Shown: positions 45,707-56,119 of the stretch, in pieces
How positions within the stretch are numbered: position 1 is the first letter of the stretch
How the letters are laid out: each line of letters opens with the position of its first letter
DNA from: Sinorhizobium saheli
GTDB lineage: Bacteria; Pseudomonadota; Alphaproteobacteria; Rhizobiales; Rhizobiaceae
Assembly: GCF_001651875.1 (NCBI RefSeq)
Contig: NZ_LNQB01000072.1
Coordinates: 62,001 to 126,000 of the forward strand
Direction of reading: 5' to 3'
DNA: 64,000 nt
Notes under the pieces: model-generated
Databases searched by the model: none
What the model was told of the DNA's origin: nothing
Seen by the model: the letters and a program-made list of their open reading frames with translations, nothing else
Position numbers and translations under genes: made by a program

Positions 45707-46045
45707 ATGTTGAAAGCGTATGGGGAGTTGAAGCGGGGACTGATCATTGCCGCGTCCGCCGTCATCCTGTTCGGATGCCAGTCGGGGACAACGTACACCG
45801 CGATGGAACAGGGCGTGGATGCACAGAAATGCGAGATGTTCGGCTACAAGCCGGGATCTGACGACCACCGGAGATGCATGTTCTACACCTACGGCGAGCG
45901 CGAACGGCAGACCGCTGCCAACAACCAAGCGGCGGCGGCAGTACTGGCCGGTGTGGCCGTCGTGGGGTTGGCGGCTGCAGCAGCTGCAACCGCGCCCCGC
46001 TACCCCAGTTATTGGTGCAATCGCTGGCGCTGCTACTACTATTGA
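45707..46045 (+). CDS. small lipoprotein, function unknown
   Basis: A 112-residue protein from the ATG at 45707, preceded by GAGGGGG. A lipobox-like sequence ILFGC (Cys24) follows the hydrophobic stretch GLIIAASAVI, so it is a predicted lipoprotein. The middle (VDAQKCEMFGYKPGSDDHRRC) has paired cysteines and a YGERERQ segment. A hydrophobic Ala/Val stretch (residues 77-95) precedes a Tyr/Trp-rich C-terminus (PSYWCNRWRCYYY) with two more cysteines. It resembles small surface lipoproteins of rhizobia but no function is known. Confidence 0.75.
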   Translation: MLKAYGELKRGLIIAASAVILFGCQSGTTYTAMEQGVDAQKCEMFGYKPGSDDHRRCMFYTYGERERQTAANNQAAAAVLAGVAVVGLAAAAAATAPRYPSYWCNRWRCYYY

Positions 46046-46159
46046 GACCCGAAGCCCTCGGCGCGCGCTACCCACTTTGAGCGGCCCGTCTAAGCCTTGA
46101 CTACAACCGGCGTTGTGAGACCCTGCAAGCTCGCGGTTGTAGTGCGTAGGAGGCAAGCC

Positions 46160-46393
46160 GTGAAATTCAGAAGGGCAAAGAAGAAGTATATTGGAAGCGT
46201 CCAGATGGCCGCTGAAAGCGACAGCCTGAACGAGGAGGGCTTCGGCGCCATCGGGCGCGGTCTCCATGGTCCCGGGTTCTCGTATCGCAGGATGTGGACC
46301 AGCGCGGGATGTCCGGGCACCTTCGAGGGGTGGCTCGTCAGCAAGGGCGTCATTTCGAGTGGCGGCCTGCGGGAACGGCCGTTAACGCGATGA
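46160..46393 (+). CDS. short hypothetical protein
   Basis: A 77-residue frame with a GTG start at 46160, directly after an excellent ribosome binding site AGGAGGCAAGCC. The N-terminus is basic (KFRRAKKKYIGSVQ). No family is recognised and no neighbour hints at a role. The good ribosome binding site is the main support; the upstream ATG at 46097 lacks one. Confidence 0.4.
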   Translation: MKFRRAKKKYIGSVQMAAESDSLNEEGFGAIGRGLHGPGFSYRRMWTSAGCPGTFEGWLVSKGVISSGGLRERPLTR

Positions 46394-46526
46394 AAGTCGG
46401 GCTATTGGTCTGACGACCACGCCGGGCTTGTCGCGCCAAGCGCGGACCCGAGGAACGAGAGACAACCGCAGGCGCATCTTTCGTCAGGTAAGCGGAAGAA
46501 AAATCGAACTTGGTGGCGCTGGTCAC

Positions 46527-46555
46527 TTGCGGGAATCCAAAGTGGCCTCTATAAG
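46527..46555 (+). promoter_or_regulatory. promoter of tRNA-Glu copy 3
   Basis: TTGCGG at 46527-46532 and TATAAG at 46550-46555, 17-base spacer, 15 bp before the tRNA. Confidence 0.8.
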
Positions 46556-46570
46556 CCACCTCGTTCCTCG

Positions 46571-46646
46571 GCGCCCATCGTCTAGCGGTCTAGGACGCCG
46601 CCCTTTCACGGCGGAAACACGGGTTCGAGTCCCGTTGGGCGTGCCA
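46571..46646 (+). tRNA. tRNA-Glu (UUC), copy 3
   Basis: Identical to the copies at 36288 and 36540, 76 nt with encoded CCA, anticodon TTC. Confidence 0.98.
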
Positions 46647-46786
46647 TTTTTTCTCATCGAATCCTTTAGGGAAGTCGCGGAAGCCGCTGATCCAGCGGCG
46701 CTAGTTTCTCCCGCGCGCAGATCCTGTTGCGCATCCGAAGACCGCCGCATGTTTCTTGGGCGACATGCTTTCTTGGGCGACATGCC

Positions 46787-48598
46787 TCAATTTGCCCTTG
46801 CCGCGTCGGTCACGCGCAGTTGCACGCGCCGCGTTCCCTGCCAGAGATCGGCCGACACGGAGCCGGCGACATGGACGGTCGCGCCGCGGCTGCCGAGCAG
46901 GAAGTCGCCGAGGGGTGTTTCCGTCGCGCGGAAGGCGATGCCGTCGATGCGGCTGCCGTCCTGGCCCTCGAGCGTCACCTTGACATGGTTGGCGCCGACC
47001 AAGCGGCTGTCGCGCAAGCGGTGCTGCGGGAAGGCGAAGACCGGTTGCGGATGACCGGAGCCGTAGGGGCCGGCCTGATCGAGCAGATCGACAAGCTCCA
47101 ATGTGGCGCCGGCGGCGGCGAGTGCGCCGTCGACCCTTAGGCTCTGGACCGCCACCAGCTCGCGCACGATCCCTTCCGCACGCTCCTCGAAGAACTGGCG
47201 GAGCTTGCCGAGCCTGGCCCGTTCGACCGTCAGCCCGGCAGCCATGGCGTGACCGCCTCCCTTGACGAGGAGACCATGCTCGACGGCCGCGCGGACGAGA
47301 CGGCCCATGTCGAAACCGTTGATCGATCGGCCCGAACCGGTCCCGCGGCCATTCGCGTCGAAGGCGATCGCGAAAGCCGGGCGGCGGAACTTCTCCTTGA
47401 TGCGCGCGGCGATGAGGCCGACGATGCCGGGGTGCCAGTTCTCCCGCGCCGTGACGATCACCGCGGCGCCCTCGCCCGTTCCGTATTCCGCCAGCACCTC
47501 GGCTTCCGCTTCGGCAAGCATCGCCGCCTCCATCGCCTGGCGTTCGCGGTTGAGCTCGTCGAGCTGACCGGCGATGTTTTCCGCGGCCGCGGCGTCATCG
47601 AGCGTCAACAGCCGGCTGCCGAGCGCCGCATCGCCGATGCGCCCGCCGGCATTGATGCGCGGGCCGATCAGGAAGGCTAGATGGTAGGGCGTCACGGGCC
47701 CTCCGATGGCGGCCTTGCGCAGCAGCGCCGCGAGACCCGGATTACCCATATGCCTCGCCGCGATCAGCCCCTTGACGACATAGGCGCGGTTCAAGCCCCT
47801 GAGCGGCACGACATCGCAAACGGTCGCGAGCGCGACGAGATCGAGCAGCGACAGAAGATCGAACGCGCTCACGCGCGCATCGCCCTTGAGGCGGAGCACG
47901 CGCAAGGTGTTGACCAGCACGAGATAGACGACGCCGGCCGCGCAGAGGTGCCCCTGCCCTGACAGGTCGTCCTCGCGATTGGGATTGACGAGCGCGTGAC
48001 AGGAGGGGAGCGCCGAGCCGACCTGGTGGTGATCGATGACGACGACGTCGACGCCGCGGGCCGCCGCAACTGCGAGCGATTCATGGCTGGTCGAACCGCA
48101 GTCGACCGTGACGATCAGTTCGGCACCGTTGTCGATCAGTTGGTCGATCGCCTGCGGGTTCGGGCCGTAGCCCTCGAAGATGCGATCGGGAATGTAGATA
48201 TCGGCCTTGATGCCGAAATGGCCGAGGAACCGCACCATCAGCGCGGAGGAGGCCGCGCCATCGACGTCGTAGTCGCCGAATATCGCAACCCTTTCGCCGC
48301 GGCGGATCGCATCCGCCAGCCGCTCCGCCGCCTTGCGGCAATCGGTCAGCGTATCGGGATCGGGCATCAGCCCGCGAAGCGTCGGATCGAGAAAGGCGGC
48401 CGCATCGTCCAGCCCCACGCCCCGACCGGCGAGCACGCGGGCGATGAGCTCCGAATAGCCGTGGACCTGGCTGATCGCCAGCGCGCGGTTCTGCCCCGCC
48501 TGGTCCAGCCGCGAAACCCAACGCTGGCCGCTGACCGAGCGCTCGACGCCGAGAAATGCCCGCTCTATCGGATCCGCCAATACATCCATGTCGATCAC
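46787..48598 (-). CDS. recJ: single-stranded-DNA-specific exonuclease RecJ
   Basis: RecJ is the 5'-3' single-strand exonuclease of RecF-type recombination and mismatch repair. The 603-residue protein shows the DHH-family motifs FGDYDVDGAASSALMVRF near residues 103-120, VTVDCGSTSHE near 163-173, VVIDHHQVGSALP near 186-198, and the C-terminal DHHA1 motif KGGGHAMAAGLTV near 451-463. The start at 48598 or the ATG three codons later is possible. It is downstream of hom on the same strand. Confidence 0.97.
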   Translation of the reverse strand: MIDMDVLADPIERAFLGVERSVSGQRWVSRLDQAGQNRALAISQVHGYSELIARVLAGRGVGLDDAAAFLDPTLRGLMPDPDTLTDCRKAAERLADAIRRGERVAIFGDYDVDGAASSALMVRFLGHFGIKADIYIPDRIFEGYGPNPQAIDQLIDNGAELIVTVDCGSTSHESLAVAAARGVDVVVIDHHQVGSALPSCHALVNPNREDDLSGQGHLCAAGVVYLVLVNTLRVLRLKGDARVSAFDLLSLLDLVALATVCDVVPLRGLNRAYVVKGLIAARHMGNPGLAALLRKAAIGGPVTPYHLAFLIGPRINAGGRIGDAALGSRLLTLDDAAAAENIAGQLDELNRERQAMEAAMLAEAEAEVLAEYGTGEGAAVIVTARENWHPGIVGLIAARIKEKFRRPAFAIAFDANGRGTGSGRSINGFDMGRLVRAAVEHGLLVKGGGHAMAAGLTVERARLGKLRQFFEERAEGIVRELVAVQSLRVDGALAAAGATLELVDLLDQAGPYGSGHPQPVFAFPQHRLRDSRLVGANHVKVTLEGQDGSRIDGIAFRATETPLGDFLLGSRGATVHVAGSVSADLWQGTRRVQLRVTDAARAN

Positions 48599-48720
48599 CC
48601 GCCCGAAATCCCTTCGTTCTTAACGAAGATTTCCGGGCGGAAAAACCGGCCGACCCTACGCTCCGGCCCGCAAGATGCGCGCCGAGGCCGTTTCTCAACA
48701 GTTTTGACGTATGAAGCCGG

Positions 48721-50043
48721 TTACCAGGCCTTCGGCCGCTCGATGCGGATCACCTGCGGTTCACCCACGAGATAACCCTCGCCCTTGATCGAGACGATGG
48801 CCTTGCGCACCGAGGCCTCGTGCGTCGCATGGGTGACGAGGATGATCGTCTTCGGTTCGGCAGAATCCGCATACTGCTTGGAATGCTGCATGATCGATTC
48901 GAGCGAGATGTCGTTTTCGGCCATATGGCGAGCGATGTTGGCAAACACGCCTGTGCGGTCGACGACCTTCAGGCGGATGAAATAGCCGCCCTCGTGGCTC
49001 TGCATGCGGGCGCGCTTGTAAGGGAGCAGCGCCTTCGCAGGGCGACCGAATGCCGGCACGTGCTGGGCGCCCGGACGGCTCTTGGCGATGTCGGCAATGT
49101 CGCCGAGCACCGCCGACGCGGTGGCGTCGCCGCCCGCGCCAGGGCCGACCATCAGGAGCTCGCCCAGAATATCCGACTCGATCGCGACTGCGTTCGTCAC
49201 ACCGTCCACCTGGGCGATGACGGTGTCGTGCGGCACCATGGTCGGGTGGACACGCTGCTCGATGCCGCTCTCGGTGCGCTGCGCGACGCCGAGCAGCTTG
49301 ATGCGATAACCGAGGTCGGCCGCCGCATGGATGTCCTCGATCGAGATGTTGGTGATGCCTTCGAGATAGATGTCCTCCGCGGCGATCGCCGTACCGAAGG
49401 CCAGGCTCGTCAGGATCGAGAGCTTGTGCGCGGTGTCGTTGCCCTCGATGTCGAAGGCCGGGTCCGCCTCGGCATAACCCAGGCGCTGTGCTTCCTTGAG
49501 ACACTCCTCGAAGGACAGGCCCTCCTTCTCCATCTTGGTCAGGATGTAGTTGCAGGTGCCGTTCATGATCCCGTAGACGCGCGAGATCGTGTTGCCCGTC
49601 ATCGATTCGCGAAGCACCTTGATGACCGGAATGCCGCCGGCGACCGCCGCTTCGTAGTTGAGCAGCGCGCCATGCTTCTCGGCAATCTCCGCCAGTTCGA
49701 TCCCATGCGCCGCGAGCAGCGCCTTGTTGGCGGTCACCACGTGGATGCCGCGCTGCAAAGCCGCCTTGACCGATGAATAGGCCGGATCTCCGGCGCCACC
49801 CATGAGTTCGACAAAGACATCGATGTCTGCATCAGACGCCAGCGATACCGCGTCCTCGAACCAGGCGATGTTCGCCAGATCCACGCCGCGATCCTTCGCG
49901 CGGTTTCTTGCCGCGACCGCCCTAATCTCGATCGCCCTTCCGCATGTGGTCGCCAGCGTCTCGTGACGTTGCTGGAGAATCCGCGCGAGCGAGGCACCGA
50001 CCGTCCCCAAGCCCGCAATGCCGATTTTGAGGGCATCTGCCAT
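48721..50043 (-). CDS. hom: homoserine dehydrogenase
   Basis: Hom reduces aspartate semialdehyde to homoserine, the branch point to threonine and methionine. The 440-residue protein has an N-terminal NAD(P)-binding motif GIAGLGTVGASLARILQ near residues 8-24, the catalytic region VRGIMNGTCNYILTKM-like segment near 158-173 (here YGIMNGTCNYILTKM), and a C-terminal ACT domain (RLKVVDRTGVFANIARHMAE near 352-371) that would sense threonine. It is monofunctional, without an aspartokinase part. The aminotransferase gene lies 59 bp upstream on the same strand. Confidence 0.97.
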   Translation of the reverse strand: MADALKIGIAGLGTVGASLARILQQRHETLATTCGRAIEIRAVAARNRAKDRGVDLANIAWFEDAVSLASDADIDVFVELMGGAGDPAYSSVKAALQRGIHVVTANKALLAAHGIELAEIAEKHGALLNYEAAVAGGIPVIKVLRESMTGNTISRVYGIMNGTCNYILTKMEKEGLSFEECLKEAQRLGYAEADPAFDIEGNDTAHKLSILTSLAFGTAIAAEDIYLEGITNISIEDIHAAADLGYRIKLLGVAQRTESGIEQRVHPTMVPHDTVIAQVDGVTNAVAIESDILGELLMVGPGAGGDATASAVLGDIADIAKSRPGAQHVPAFGRPAKALLPYKRARMQSHEGGYFIRLKVVDRTGVFANIARHMAENDISLESIMQHSKQYADSAEPKTIILVTHATHEASVRKAIVSIKGEGYLVGEPQVIRIERPKAW

Positions 50044-50102
50044 AGCAAGTTCCTACATGTAGAGGGCGCCCCGCCGCATCCGGCAGGGCTATTTTGACGT
50101 GG

Positions 50103-51332
50103 TTAGCGGTGCGCGTTGAGCGAAACGACGTTATGCAGCGTCTCGTCCGCCGTGGACAGGAAGCGCTTGATGTTACGCGCCGCCTGGCGGATCCGGTGTT
50201 CGTTCTCGACGAGGGCCAGGCGGACGTAGTCGTCGCCCTGCTCGCCGAAGCCGATGCCGGGTGCGACCGCCACATCCGCCTTCTCGACGAGGAGCTTCGA
50301 GAACTCCAGCGAGCCGAGATGACGGAACTTCTCGGGGATTTTCGCCCAGGCGAACATGGTCGCCGGCGGCGGAGGCACCTCGAAGCCCGCCTTGCCGAAG
50401 CTTTCGACCATCACGTCGCGGCGGCGCTTGTAAACCGCGCGCACCTCGGCGATGTCGCTGCCGTCGCCGTTGAGCGCCTGCGTCGCCGCCACCTGGATCG
50501 GCGTGAACGCGCCGTAGTCGAGATAGGACTTCACCCGCGTCAGGGCGGCGATCAGCCGCTCGTTGCCGACGGCGAAGCCCATGCGCCAGCCCGGCATCGA
50601 GAAGGTCTTCGACATCGACGTGAATTCGACCGTCACATCGATCGCGCCCGGCACTTCGAGCACGGAGGGCGGCGGCGCATCATCGAAGTAGATCTCCGAA
50701 TAGGCGAGATCGGACAGCACGATGATGTCGTGCTTCTTCGCGAAGGCGATGACGTCCTTGTAGAAGTCGAGCGTTGCGACCTGCGCCGTCGGGTTCGACG
50801 GATAATTGAGGATCAGCGCCAGCGGCTTCGGGATCGAATGCCGCACGGCGCGTTCCAATGGCGGGAAGAACGATTCGTCCGGCTCCACGGAGATCGAGCG
50901 GATGACGCCGCCGGCCATCAGGAAGCCGAAAGCGTGAATCGGATAGGTGGGATTCGGACAAAGGACCACATCGCCCGGAGCGGTGATCGCCTGCGCCATG
51001 TTGGCGAAGCCTTCCTTCGAGCCCAGCGTCGCGACGACCTGCGTCTCGGGGTTGAGCTTGACGCCGAAGCGGCGCGCGTAATAGGCGGCCTGGGCGCGGC
51101 GCAGCCCCGGAATGCCCTTTGACGACGAATACCGATGGGTGCGTGGGTCCTGCACGACCTCGCAGAGCTTGTCGACGATCGACTGCGGAGTGGGAAGGTC
51201 CGGATTGCCCATGCCGAGGTCGATGATGTCAGCCCCGGCGGCTCGCGCGCTTGCTTTCAAACGGTTGACCTGTTCGAAAACATAGGGCGGCAGGCGCCGG
51301 ACTTTGTGAAACTCTTCCATCTCAGACCTCAT
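50103..51332 (-). CDS. class I/II aminotransferase (AlaC / LL-DAP-aminotransferase-like)
   Basis: A 409-residue PLP-dependent fold-type I aminotransferase. The beginning FHKVRRLPPYVFEQVNRLK and IDLGMGNPDLPTP motif are typical of AlaC-like proteins placed before hom. The PLP lysine lies in TSMSKTFSMPGWRMGFAVG near residues 238-256, with the SDLAYSEIYFDD segment near 206-217 and LNYPSNPTA near 171-179. Its neighbour hom suggests a role in aspartate-family amino acid metabolism. Databases often call such proteins LL-diaminopimelate aminotransferase; the substrate is uncertain. Confidence 0.92.
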   Translation of the reverse strand: MRSEMEEFHKVRRLPPYVFEQVNRLKASARAAGADIIDLGMGNPDLPTPQSIVDKLCEVVQDPRTHRYSSSKGIPGLRRAQAAYYARRFGVKLNPETQVVATLGSKEGFANMAQAITAPGDVVLCPNPTYPIHAFGFLMAGGVIRSISVEPDESFFPPLERAVRHSIPKPLALILNYPSNPTAQVATLDFYKDVIAFAKKHDIIVLSDLAYSEIYFDDAPPPSVLEVPGAIDVTVEFTSMSKTFSMPGWRMGFAVGNERLIAALTRVKSYLDYGAFTPIQVAATQALNGDGSDIAEVRAVYKRRRDVMVESFGKAGFEVPPPPATMFAWAKIPEKFRHLGSLEFSKLLVEKADVAVAPGIGFGEQGDDYVRLALVENEHRIRQAARNIKRFLSTADETLHNVVSLNAHR

Positions 51333-51440
51333 TTGGCACGCGCTTTTGCGAGTCCGTTCGGTATTCTCGATATGCGCGGGTGAATGGCCATCATTATGGC
51401 CATTGAACGCTTTGCTGCCAAATCATGAGAAAGGCAAGCG

Positions 51441-51746
51441 CTAATTCTCGATCTCCTTCAGCGTGTCGGGCCCGTGCTGCGCAGCAAGCAACTGCAGCGC
51501 CTTCAGCCGCCGCTGATACTCCGCTTCGGAGATCGCACCCGAAGCGCGTTGGGCCGAAAGCGCCGTCAGCCGCCCCTGCATGTTCAGAGCCTCTTCGTCG
51601 GTCATCTGCGGCATGGCGGCGGGCTTCTGCCCGTAGACGGAAGGATAGGTGGCGAGGTCGGCCGTGGAACTGCATCCGGCAATCGCGGTCACGAGAATCA
51701 GTCCGGAAAGCCGGGAAAGCGAACGCTGTTTTGCGACGGCAAGCAT
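51441..51746 (-). CDS. SHOCT-like small lipoprotein
   Basis: A 101-residue predicted lipoprotein: hydrophobic stretch RLSGLILVTAIAGC with lipobox Cys25. The C-terminal part TALSAQRASGAISEAEYQRR and LKALQLLAAQHG is a SHOCT-like short helical module of the kind found at protein ends. It is divergent from phaC and on the same strand as the aminotransferase gene. Function unknown. Confidence 0.8.
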   Translation of the reverse strand: MLAVAKQRSLSRLSGLILVTAIAGCSSTADLATYPSVYGQKPAAMPQMTDEEALNMQGRLTALSAQRASGAISEAEYQRRLKALQLLAAQHGPDTLKEIEN

Positions 51747-51855
51747 GCTGGCGATGACCCCTGTTTCTGCGGCGCGACGATGCGCTAGCCCTTGTAATCA
51801 TTTTCGGGCAGAATGTAAAAATGCAAAACAAACAAGATGCTGTGGAGGACGCCGG

Positions 51856-53700
51856 GTGACAGCAGAAAAGGCCGAGGACACCAGCGGCAAGGGCGGTTTT
51901 TCCGGATTCGACCCGAAATCGGTCGAACCTTACGTCGTCAAGGATCCCGAAAGCCTGGCCATCAACATGGCTCGTGCGGTCGAGCAAATGGGAAGGGCGG
52001 CATCCGCATGGCTGGCGCCACGCGAGACGGGCGAGAAAGCCGACAGTTTCGCCCAGCCTGTCTCCGACATGGTCAAGACGCTCTCGAAGGTCTCCGAATA
52101 CTGGCTGTCCGATCCGCGCCGCACACTCGAGGCGCAGACAAACCTCATGGGCGGCTTCTTCGACATCTGGTCGCGAACGGTCCACCGCATGGCCGGCGAC
52201 ACCGTCGAGGAACCGACGAGCGTCAAACGCAACGACAAGCGCTTCGCGGATGAGGACTGGGTGAAAAATCCCTTCTTCGATTTCGTCCGCCAGGCCTATT
52301 TCGTGACGTCCGACTGGGCGGAGCGCATGGTCGAGGGCGCGGAGGGGCTCGACGAGCACACCCGCCACAAGGCGGCATTCTATGTGCGCCAGATAGCGAG
52401 TGCGCTTTCCCCCAGCAATTTCATCGCCACCAATCCGCAGCTCTACCGGGAAACGGTGGCCTCAAGCGGCGCCAATCTCGTCAAAGGCATGCAGATGCTG
52501 GCCGAAGACATCGCCGCCGGCCGCGGCGACCTCCGGCTGCGGCAGACGGATACGAGCAAATTCGCGATCGGCGAGAACATCGCCGTCACTCCCGGCAAGG
52601 TGATCGCGCAAAGCGACATCTGCCAGGTCATACAATACGAGGCGAGCACCGAGACCGTGCTCAAGCGGCCGCTGCTCATATGCCCGCCCTGGATCAACAA
52701 GTACTACGTGCTCGATCTCAATCCGGAGAAATCCTTCATCAAATGGGCGGTCGACCAGGGCCACACCGTCTTCGTCGTCTCCTGGGTCAATCCGGACGAG
52801 CGCCATGCCGGCAAGGACTGGGAGGCCTATGCACGCGAAGGGATCGGCTTCGCGCTGGACACGATCGAGCGGGCGACCGGCGAGCGCGAGGTCAATGCCA
52901 TCGGCTATTGCGTCGGCGGGACGCTGCTTGCCGCCACCCTGGCGCTCCATGCCGCCGAAGGCGACGACCGCATCCGCTCCGCGACGCTCTTTACGACGCA
53001 GGTTGATTTCACCCATGCCGGCGACCTCAAGGTCTTCGTCGACGACGACCAGATCCGCCATGTCGAAGCCAATATGAGCGCGACGGGTTACCTCGAAGGG
53101 TCGAAGATGGCGGCCGCATTCAACATGTTGAGGGCGTCCGAGCTGATCTGGCCCTATTTCGTCAACAACTATCTCAAGGGCCAGGACCCCCTGCCCTTCG
53201 ACCTGCTCTACTGGAATTCGGATTCGACCCGGATGCCGGCGGCGAACCATTCCTTCTATCTGCGCAACTGCTATCTGGAGAACAAGCTCTCGAGGGGCGA
53301 GATGGTGCTTGCCGGTCGACGCATTTCGCTCAGAGACGTCAAGATTCCCATCTACAATCTGGCGACGAAGGAGGACCACATCGCCCCGGCGAAGTCGGTC
53401 TTCCTCGGCAGCAGCAGCTTCGGCGGCAAGGTCACCTTCGTGCTGTCCGGCTCGGGCCACATAGCCGGCGTCGTCAACCCGCCCGCCAAGGGCAAATACC
53501 AGTTCTGGACCGGAGGCCCGGCCAAGGGCGATTTCGAGACCTGGGCGAGCAAGGCGACGGAGACGCCGGGGTCGTGGTGGCCGCATTGGCACAGCTGGGT
53601 CGAAAAGCTGGACAAGCGCCGTGTTCCGGCCCGCAAGCCCGGCGGTACGCTCAACACGCTGGAGGACGCGCCCGGCTCCTATGTCCGGGTCCGCGCCTGA
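51856..53700 (+). CDS. phaC: class I poly(3-hydroxyalkanoate) synthase
   Basis: PhaC polymerises 3-hydroxybutyryl-CoA to PHB storage polymer. I start it at the GTG at 51856 ([17 protein letters not shown]), preceded by TGTGGAGGAC; the frame extends upstream to 51649 but runs across the divergent lipoprotein gene. The product is 614 residues. The lipase-box cysteine is in [17 protein letters not shown], the catalytic Asp in [14 protein letters not shown] and His in [14 protein letters not shown]. The conserved Trp just after the box is replaced by TLLAATL, as in the family. It stands alone, with no phaP or phaA beside it. Confidence 0.96.
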   Translation: MTAEKAEDTSGKGGFSGFDPKSVEPYVVKDPESLAINMARAVEQMGRAASAWLAPRETGEKADSFAQPVSDMVKTLSKVSEYWLSDPRRTLEAQTNLMGGFFDIWSRTVHRMAGDTVEEPTSVKRNDKRFADEDWVKNPFFDFVRQAYFVTSDWAERMVEGAEGLDEHTRHKAAFYVRQIASALSPSNFIATNPQLYRETVASSGANLVKGMQMLAEDIAAGRGDLRLRQTDTSKFAIGENIAVTPGKVIAQSDICQVIQYEASTETVLKRPLLICPPWINKYYVLDLNPEKSFIKWAVDQGHTVFVVSWVNPDERHAGKDWEAYAREGIGFALDTIERATGEREVNAIGYCVGGTLLAATLALHAAEGDDRIRSATLFTTQVDFTHAGDLKVFVDDDQIRHVEANMSATGYLEGSKMAAAFNMLRASELIWPYFVNNYLKGQDPLPFDLLYWNSDSTRMPAANHSFYLRNCYLENKLSRGEMVLAGRRISLRDVKIPIYNLATKEDHIAPAKSVFLGSSSFGGKVTFVLSGSGHIAGVVNPPAKGKYQFWTGGPAKGDFETWASKATETPGSWWPHWHSWVEKLDKRRVPARKPGGTLNTLEDAPGSYVRVRA

Positions 53701-53717
53701 ACCAACGGAAACGGCAG

Positions 53718-54437
53718 GTGCATTTCTCCCGTCCGCTCGTTCCCGCGACGCTCGTGCAGCGCTACAAGCGCTTCCTCTTCGACGCCGTTCTCGCCGACGG
53801 CACGCCGCTCACCGGCTCATGCCCGAACACCGGCTCGATGCGCGGGCTGACAACGCCGGGCTCGGCGATCTGGATGTCGGAACATGACAGTCCGACGCGC
53901 AAATATCGCCACATGCTGGAGATCGTCGAAGCGGACGGGACGCTTGTCGGCATCAATACGGGGCTGCCGAACCGGCTCGCCGAAGAGGCGATCCTCGCCG
54001 GGCAGGTCAGCGACCTCGATAGCTATGCCCTCATCAAGCGGGAGCAGAGATACGGGCGCAACTCGCGGATCGATATCCTGCTCGCCGATCCTGAGAAGGG
54101 GTTTGCCTATGTCGAGGTCAAGAACGTCCACTTCAGCCGTGAACGGGGGCTGGCGGAATTCCCGGACAGCCCGACCGCCCGCGGCGCGAAGCATCTCGAG
54201 GAACTGGGCGACATGGTGGAAGCAGGCCATCGCGCCGTTATGCTCTACCTCGTTCAACGGGACGATTGCGACCTCTTCCGGATATGCCGGGACCTCGATC
54301 CGGTCTATGCTCGTGAGTTCAAGCGGGCGATCGCACGCGGGGTCGAGGCCTATGCGGTCAAATGCGCGGTCTCGCCCTCAGAAATCGTGCCCGTGGGGTC
54401 GATGACAGTGGACGAACCGGTTGCCGCTGTTTTATGA
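53718..54437 (+). CDS. sfsA: DNA/RNA nuclease SfsA family protein
   Basis: A 239-residue SfsA protein, named for sugar fermentation stimulation and reported as a nucleic-acid-binding or nuclease-like protein. The GTG at 53718 ([19 protein letters not shown]) is the likely start, 15 bp after pha[15 protein letters not shown] near residues 33-46 and [14 protein letters not shown] (restriction-nuclease-like EVK motif) near 130-143 are diagnostic. It is on the same strand as map, 29 bp upstream. Confidence 0.93.
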   Translation: MHFSRPLVPATLVQRYKRFLFDAVLADGTPLTGSCPNTGSMRGLTTPGSAIWMSEHDSPTRKYRHMLEIVEADGTLVGINTGLPNRLAEEAILAGQVSDLDSYALIKREQRYGRNSRIDILLADPEKGFAYVEVKNVHFSRERGLAEFPDSPTARGAKHLEELGDMVEAGHRAVMLYLVQRDDCDLFRICRDLDPVYAREFKRAIARGVEAYAVKCAVSPSEIVPVGSMTVDEPVAAVL

Positions 54438-54466
54438 AAAGCGCCTGAAACAACGAAAGTCTTGGA

Positions 54467-55306
54467 ATGGTAACTTACATCGAGGCCGGCGCTGCCCCCT
54501 ACAAGAACACCGGCGTCATTCGTCTTTACGGACCGGATGGATTTGAAGGCATGCGCAAGGCCTGCCAGGTGACCGCACGCTGCCTGGACGAACTCGTGGC
54601 GCGCGTACAGCCCGGCGTGACGACGGAAGAGATCGACCGCTTCGTCTTCGAATTCGGCATGGACCATGGCGCGCTGCCCGCGACGCTCAACTATCGCGGC
54701 TATACCAAGTCTTCCTGCACCTCGATCAATCACGTCGTCTGCCACGGCATCCCCAACGACAAGCCGCTGCGCGATGGGGACATCGTCAACATCGACGTCA
54801 CCTATGTCGTCGACGGCTGGCACGGCGATTCGAGCCGCATGTACCCGGTCGGCGAGATCAAGCGCGCCGCCGAACGCCTGCTCGAGGTGACGCATGAATG
54901 CCTGATGCGCGGCATCGCCGCCGTTCGCCCCGGCGCCCGAACCGGCGCGATCGGCGCCGCGATCCAGGCCTATGCCGAATCCGAGCGCTGCTCGGTCGTG
55001 CGCGACTTCTGCGGCCACGGCGTCGGCCGACTGTTCCATGATGCGCCCAACATCCTTCACTACGGCAACAGCAACGAGGGGCCGGAGATGAAGGAAGGCA
55101 TGATCTTCACGATCGAGCCGATGATCAATCTCGGCCGGCCGCATGTGAAGGTGCTCTCCGATGGCTGGACCGCCGTCACGCGGGACCGGTCGCTCTCGGC
55201 GCAATATGAGCACACCGTCGGCGTGACTGCGGACGGTTGCGAGATCTTCACGCTGTCACCGGCCGGCCTCTTCAAGCCTGGCATTGCCGCACTGGGCAAC
55301 GCGTGA
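54467..55306 (+). CDS. map: methionine aminopeptidase, type I
   Basis: Map removes initiator methionine. The 279-residue protein shows the metal ligands in [19 protein letters not shown] (two Asp), [12 protein letters not shown] (His), [12 protein letters not shown] (Glu) and QYEHTVGVT (Glu). The N-terminal extension of about 30 residues is typical of alphaproteobacterial versions. Its TGA overlaps the GTG start of radC (GTGA). Confidence 0.97.
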   Translation: MVTYIEAGAAPYKNTGVIRLYGPDGFEGMRKACQVTARCLDELVARVQPGVTTEEIDRFVFEFGMDHGALPATLNYRGYTKSSCTSINHVVCHGIPNDKPLRDGDIVNIDVTYVVDGWHGDSSRMYPVGEIKRAAERLLEVTHECLMRGIAAVRPGARTGAIGAAIQAYAESERCSVVRDFCGHGVGRLFHDAPNILHYGNSNEGPEMKEGMIFTIEPMINLGRPHVKVLSDGWTAVTRDRSLSAQYEHTVGVTADGCEIFTLSPAGLFKPGIAALGNA

Positions 55307-56094
55307 CGAAGCCGCCGATTTCCGCCGCAGCCGATCCGGACGAGCCCGCGGACGAGCGGCAGTTCTTCGCGCCGCAGAAACGGCGGAGCGTTGGAACGGT
55401 ACCGTCGCCCGACGGTGCCGCCGAGGCGCATTACCATGGTCACCGCGACCGGCTCAGGGCTCGCTACCGCGAGCACGGCGAGCAGGCGCTTGCCGACTAC
55501 GAGATTCTCGAACTCATCCTGTTTCGCCTGATCCCCCGTCGCGATACCAAGCCGATCGCCAAGGCGCTCATCGACCGCTTCGGGACGCTTGCCGGCGTTT
55601 TCGGCGCGCCGCTCAACCTGCTCAACGAGGTGAAGGGCGTCGGCGAGAGCGTGGCGCTCGATCTCAAGCTGATCGCCACCGCAACGCAACGGATGCTGAA
55701 GAGCGAGTTGCGCAACAAGCAGGTGCTGTCGTCCTGGAGCGCCGTCATCGACTATTGCCACGCGGCGATGGCGCACGAGACGAAGGAGCAGTTCCGCATC
55801 CTGTTCCTCGACAAGCGCAACGCGCTGATCGCCGACGAGGTGCAGCAGCAGGGCACGATCGACCACACCCCGGTCTATCCTCGCGAGGTGGTCAAGCGGG
55901 CGCTGGAGCTTTCCGCTACCGCCTTGATTTTGGTGCACAACCATCCCTCGGGCGATCCGACCCCTTCGCGCGCGGACATAGAAATGACCAAGCTGATCGC
56001 CGACGCGGCCAAGCCGCTCGGCATCACGGTCCACGACCACGTGATCATCGGCAAGGACGGGCATGTCAGCATGAAGGGCTTGCGGCTGTTCTGA
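55303..56094 (+). CDS. radC: RadC family protein (JAB/MPN domain)
   Basis: A 263-residue protein from the GTG at 55303, overlapping map by 4 bp; the longer reading from 55237 lies inside map. A UPF0758-type helix-hairpin-helix N-terminal part ([19 protein letters not shown]) precedes the C-terminal JAB metalloprotease-like domain, whose JAMM motif reads [14 protein letters not shown] near residues 212-225. RadC was once linked to DNA repair, but that role is disputed. Confidence 0.94.
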   Translation: MTKPPISAAADPDEPADERQFFAPQKRRSVGTVPSPDGAAEAHYHGHRDRLRARYREHGEQALADYEILELILFRLIPRRDTKPIAKALIDRFGTLAGVFGAPLNLLNEVKGVGESVALDLKLIATATQRMLKSELRNKQVLSSWSAVIDYCHAAMAHETKEQFRILFLDKRNALIADEVQQQGTIDHTPVYPREVVKRALELSATALILVHNHPSGDPTPSRADIEMTKLIADAAKPLGITVHDHVIIGKDGHVSMKGLRLF

Positions 56095-56119
56095 CGGCGC
56101 GGCCTGCTACCGCATGCGA

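Noticed and set aside
46523-46783. Minus-strand ORF with NGTRTRVSAVKGRRPRPLDD
   Set aside because: Antisense translation of tRNA-Glu copy 3; the same peptide appears opposite copy 1.
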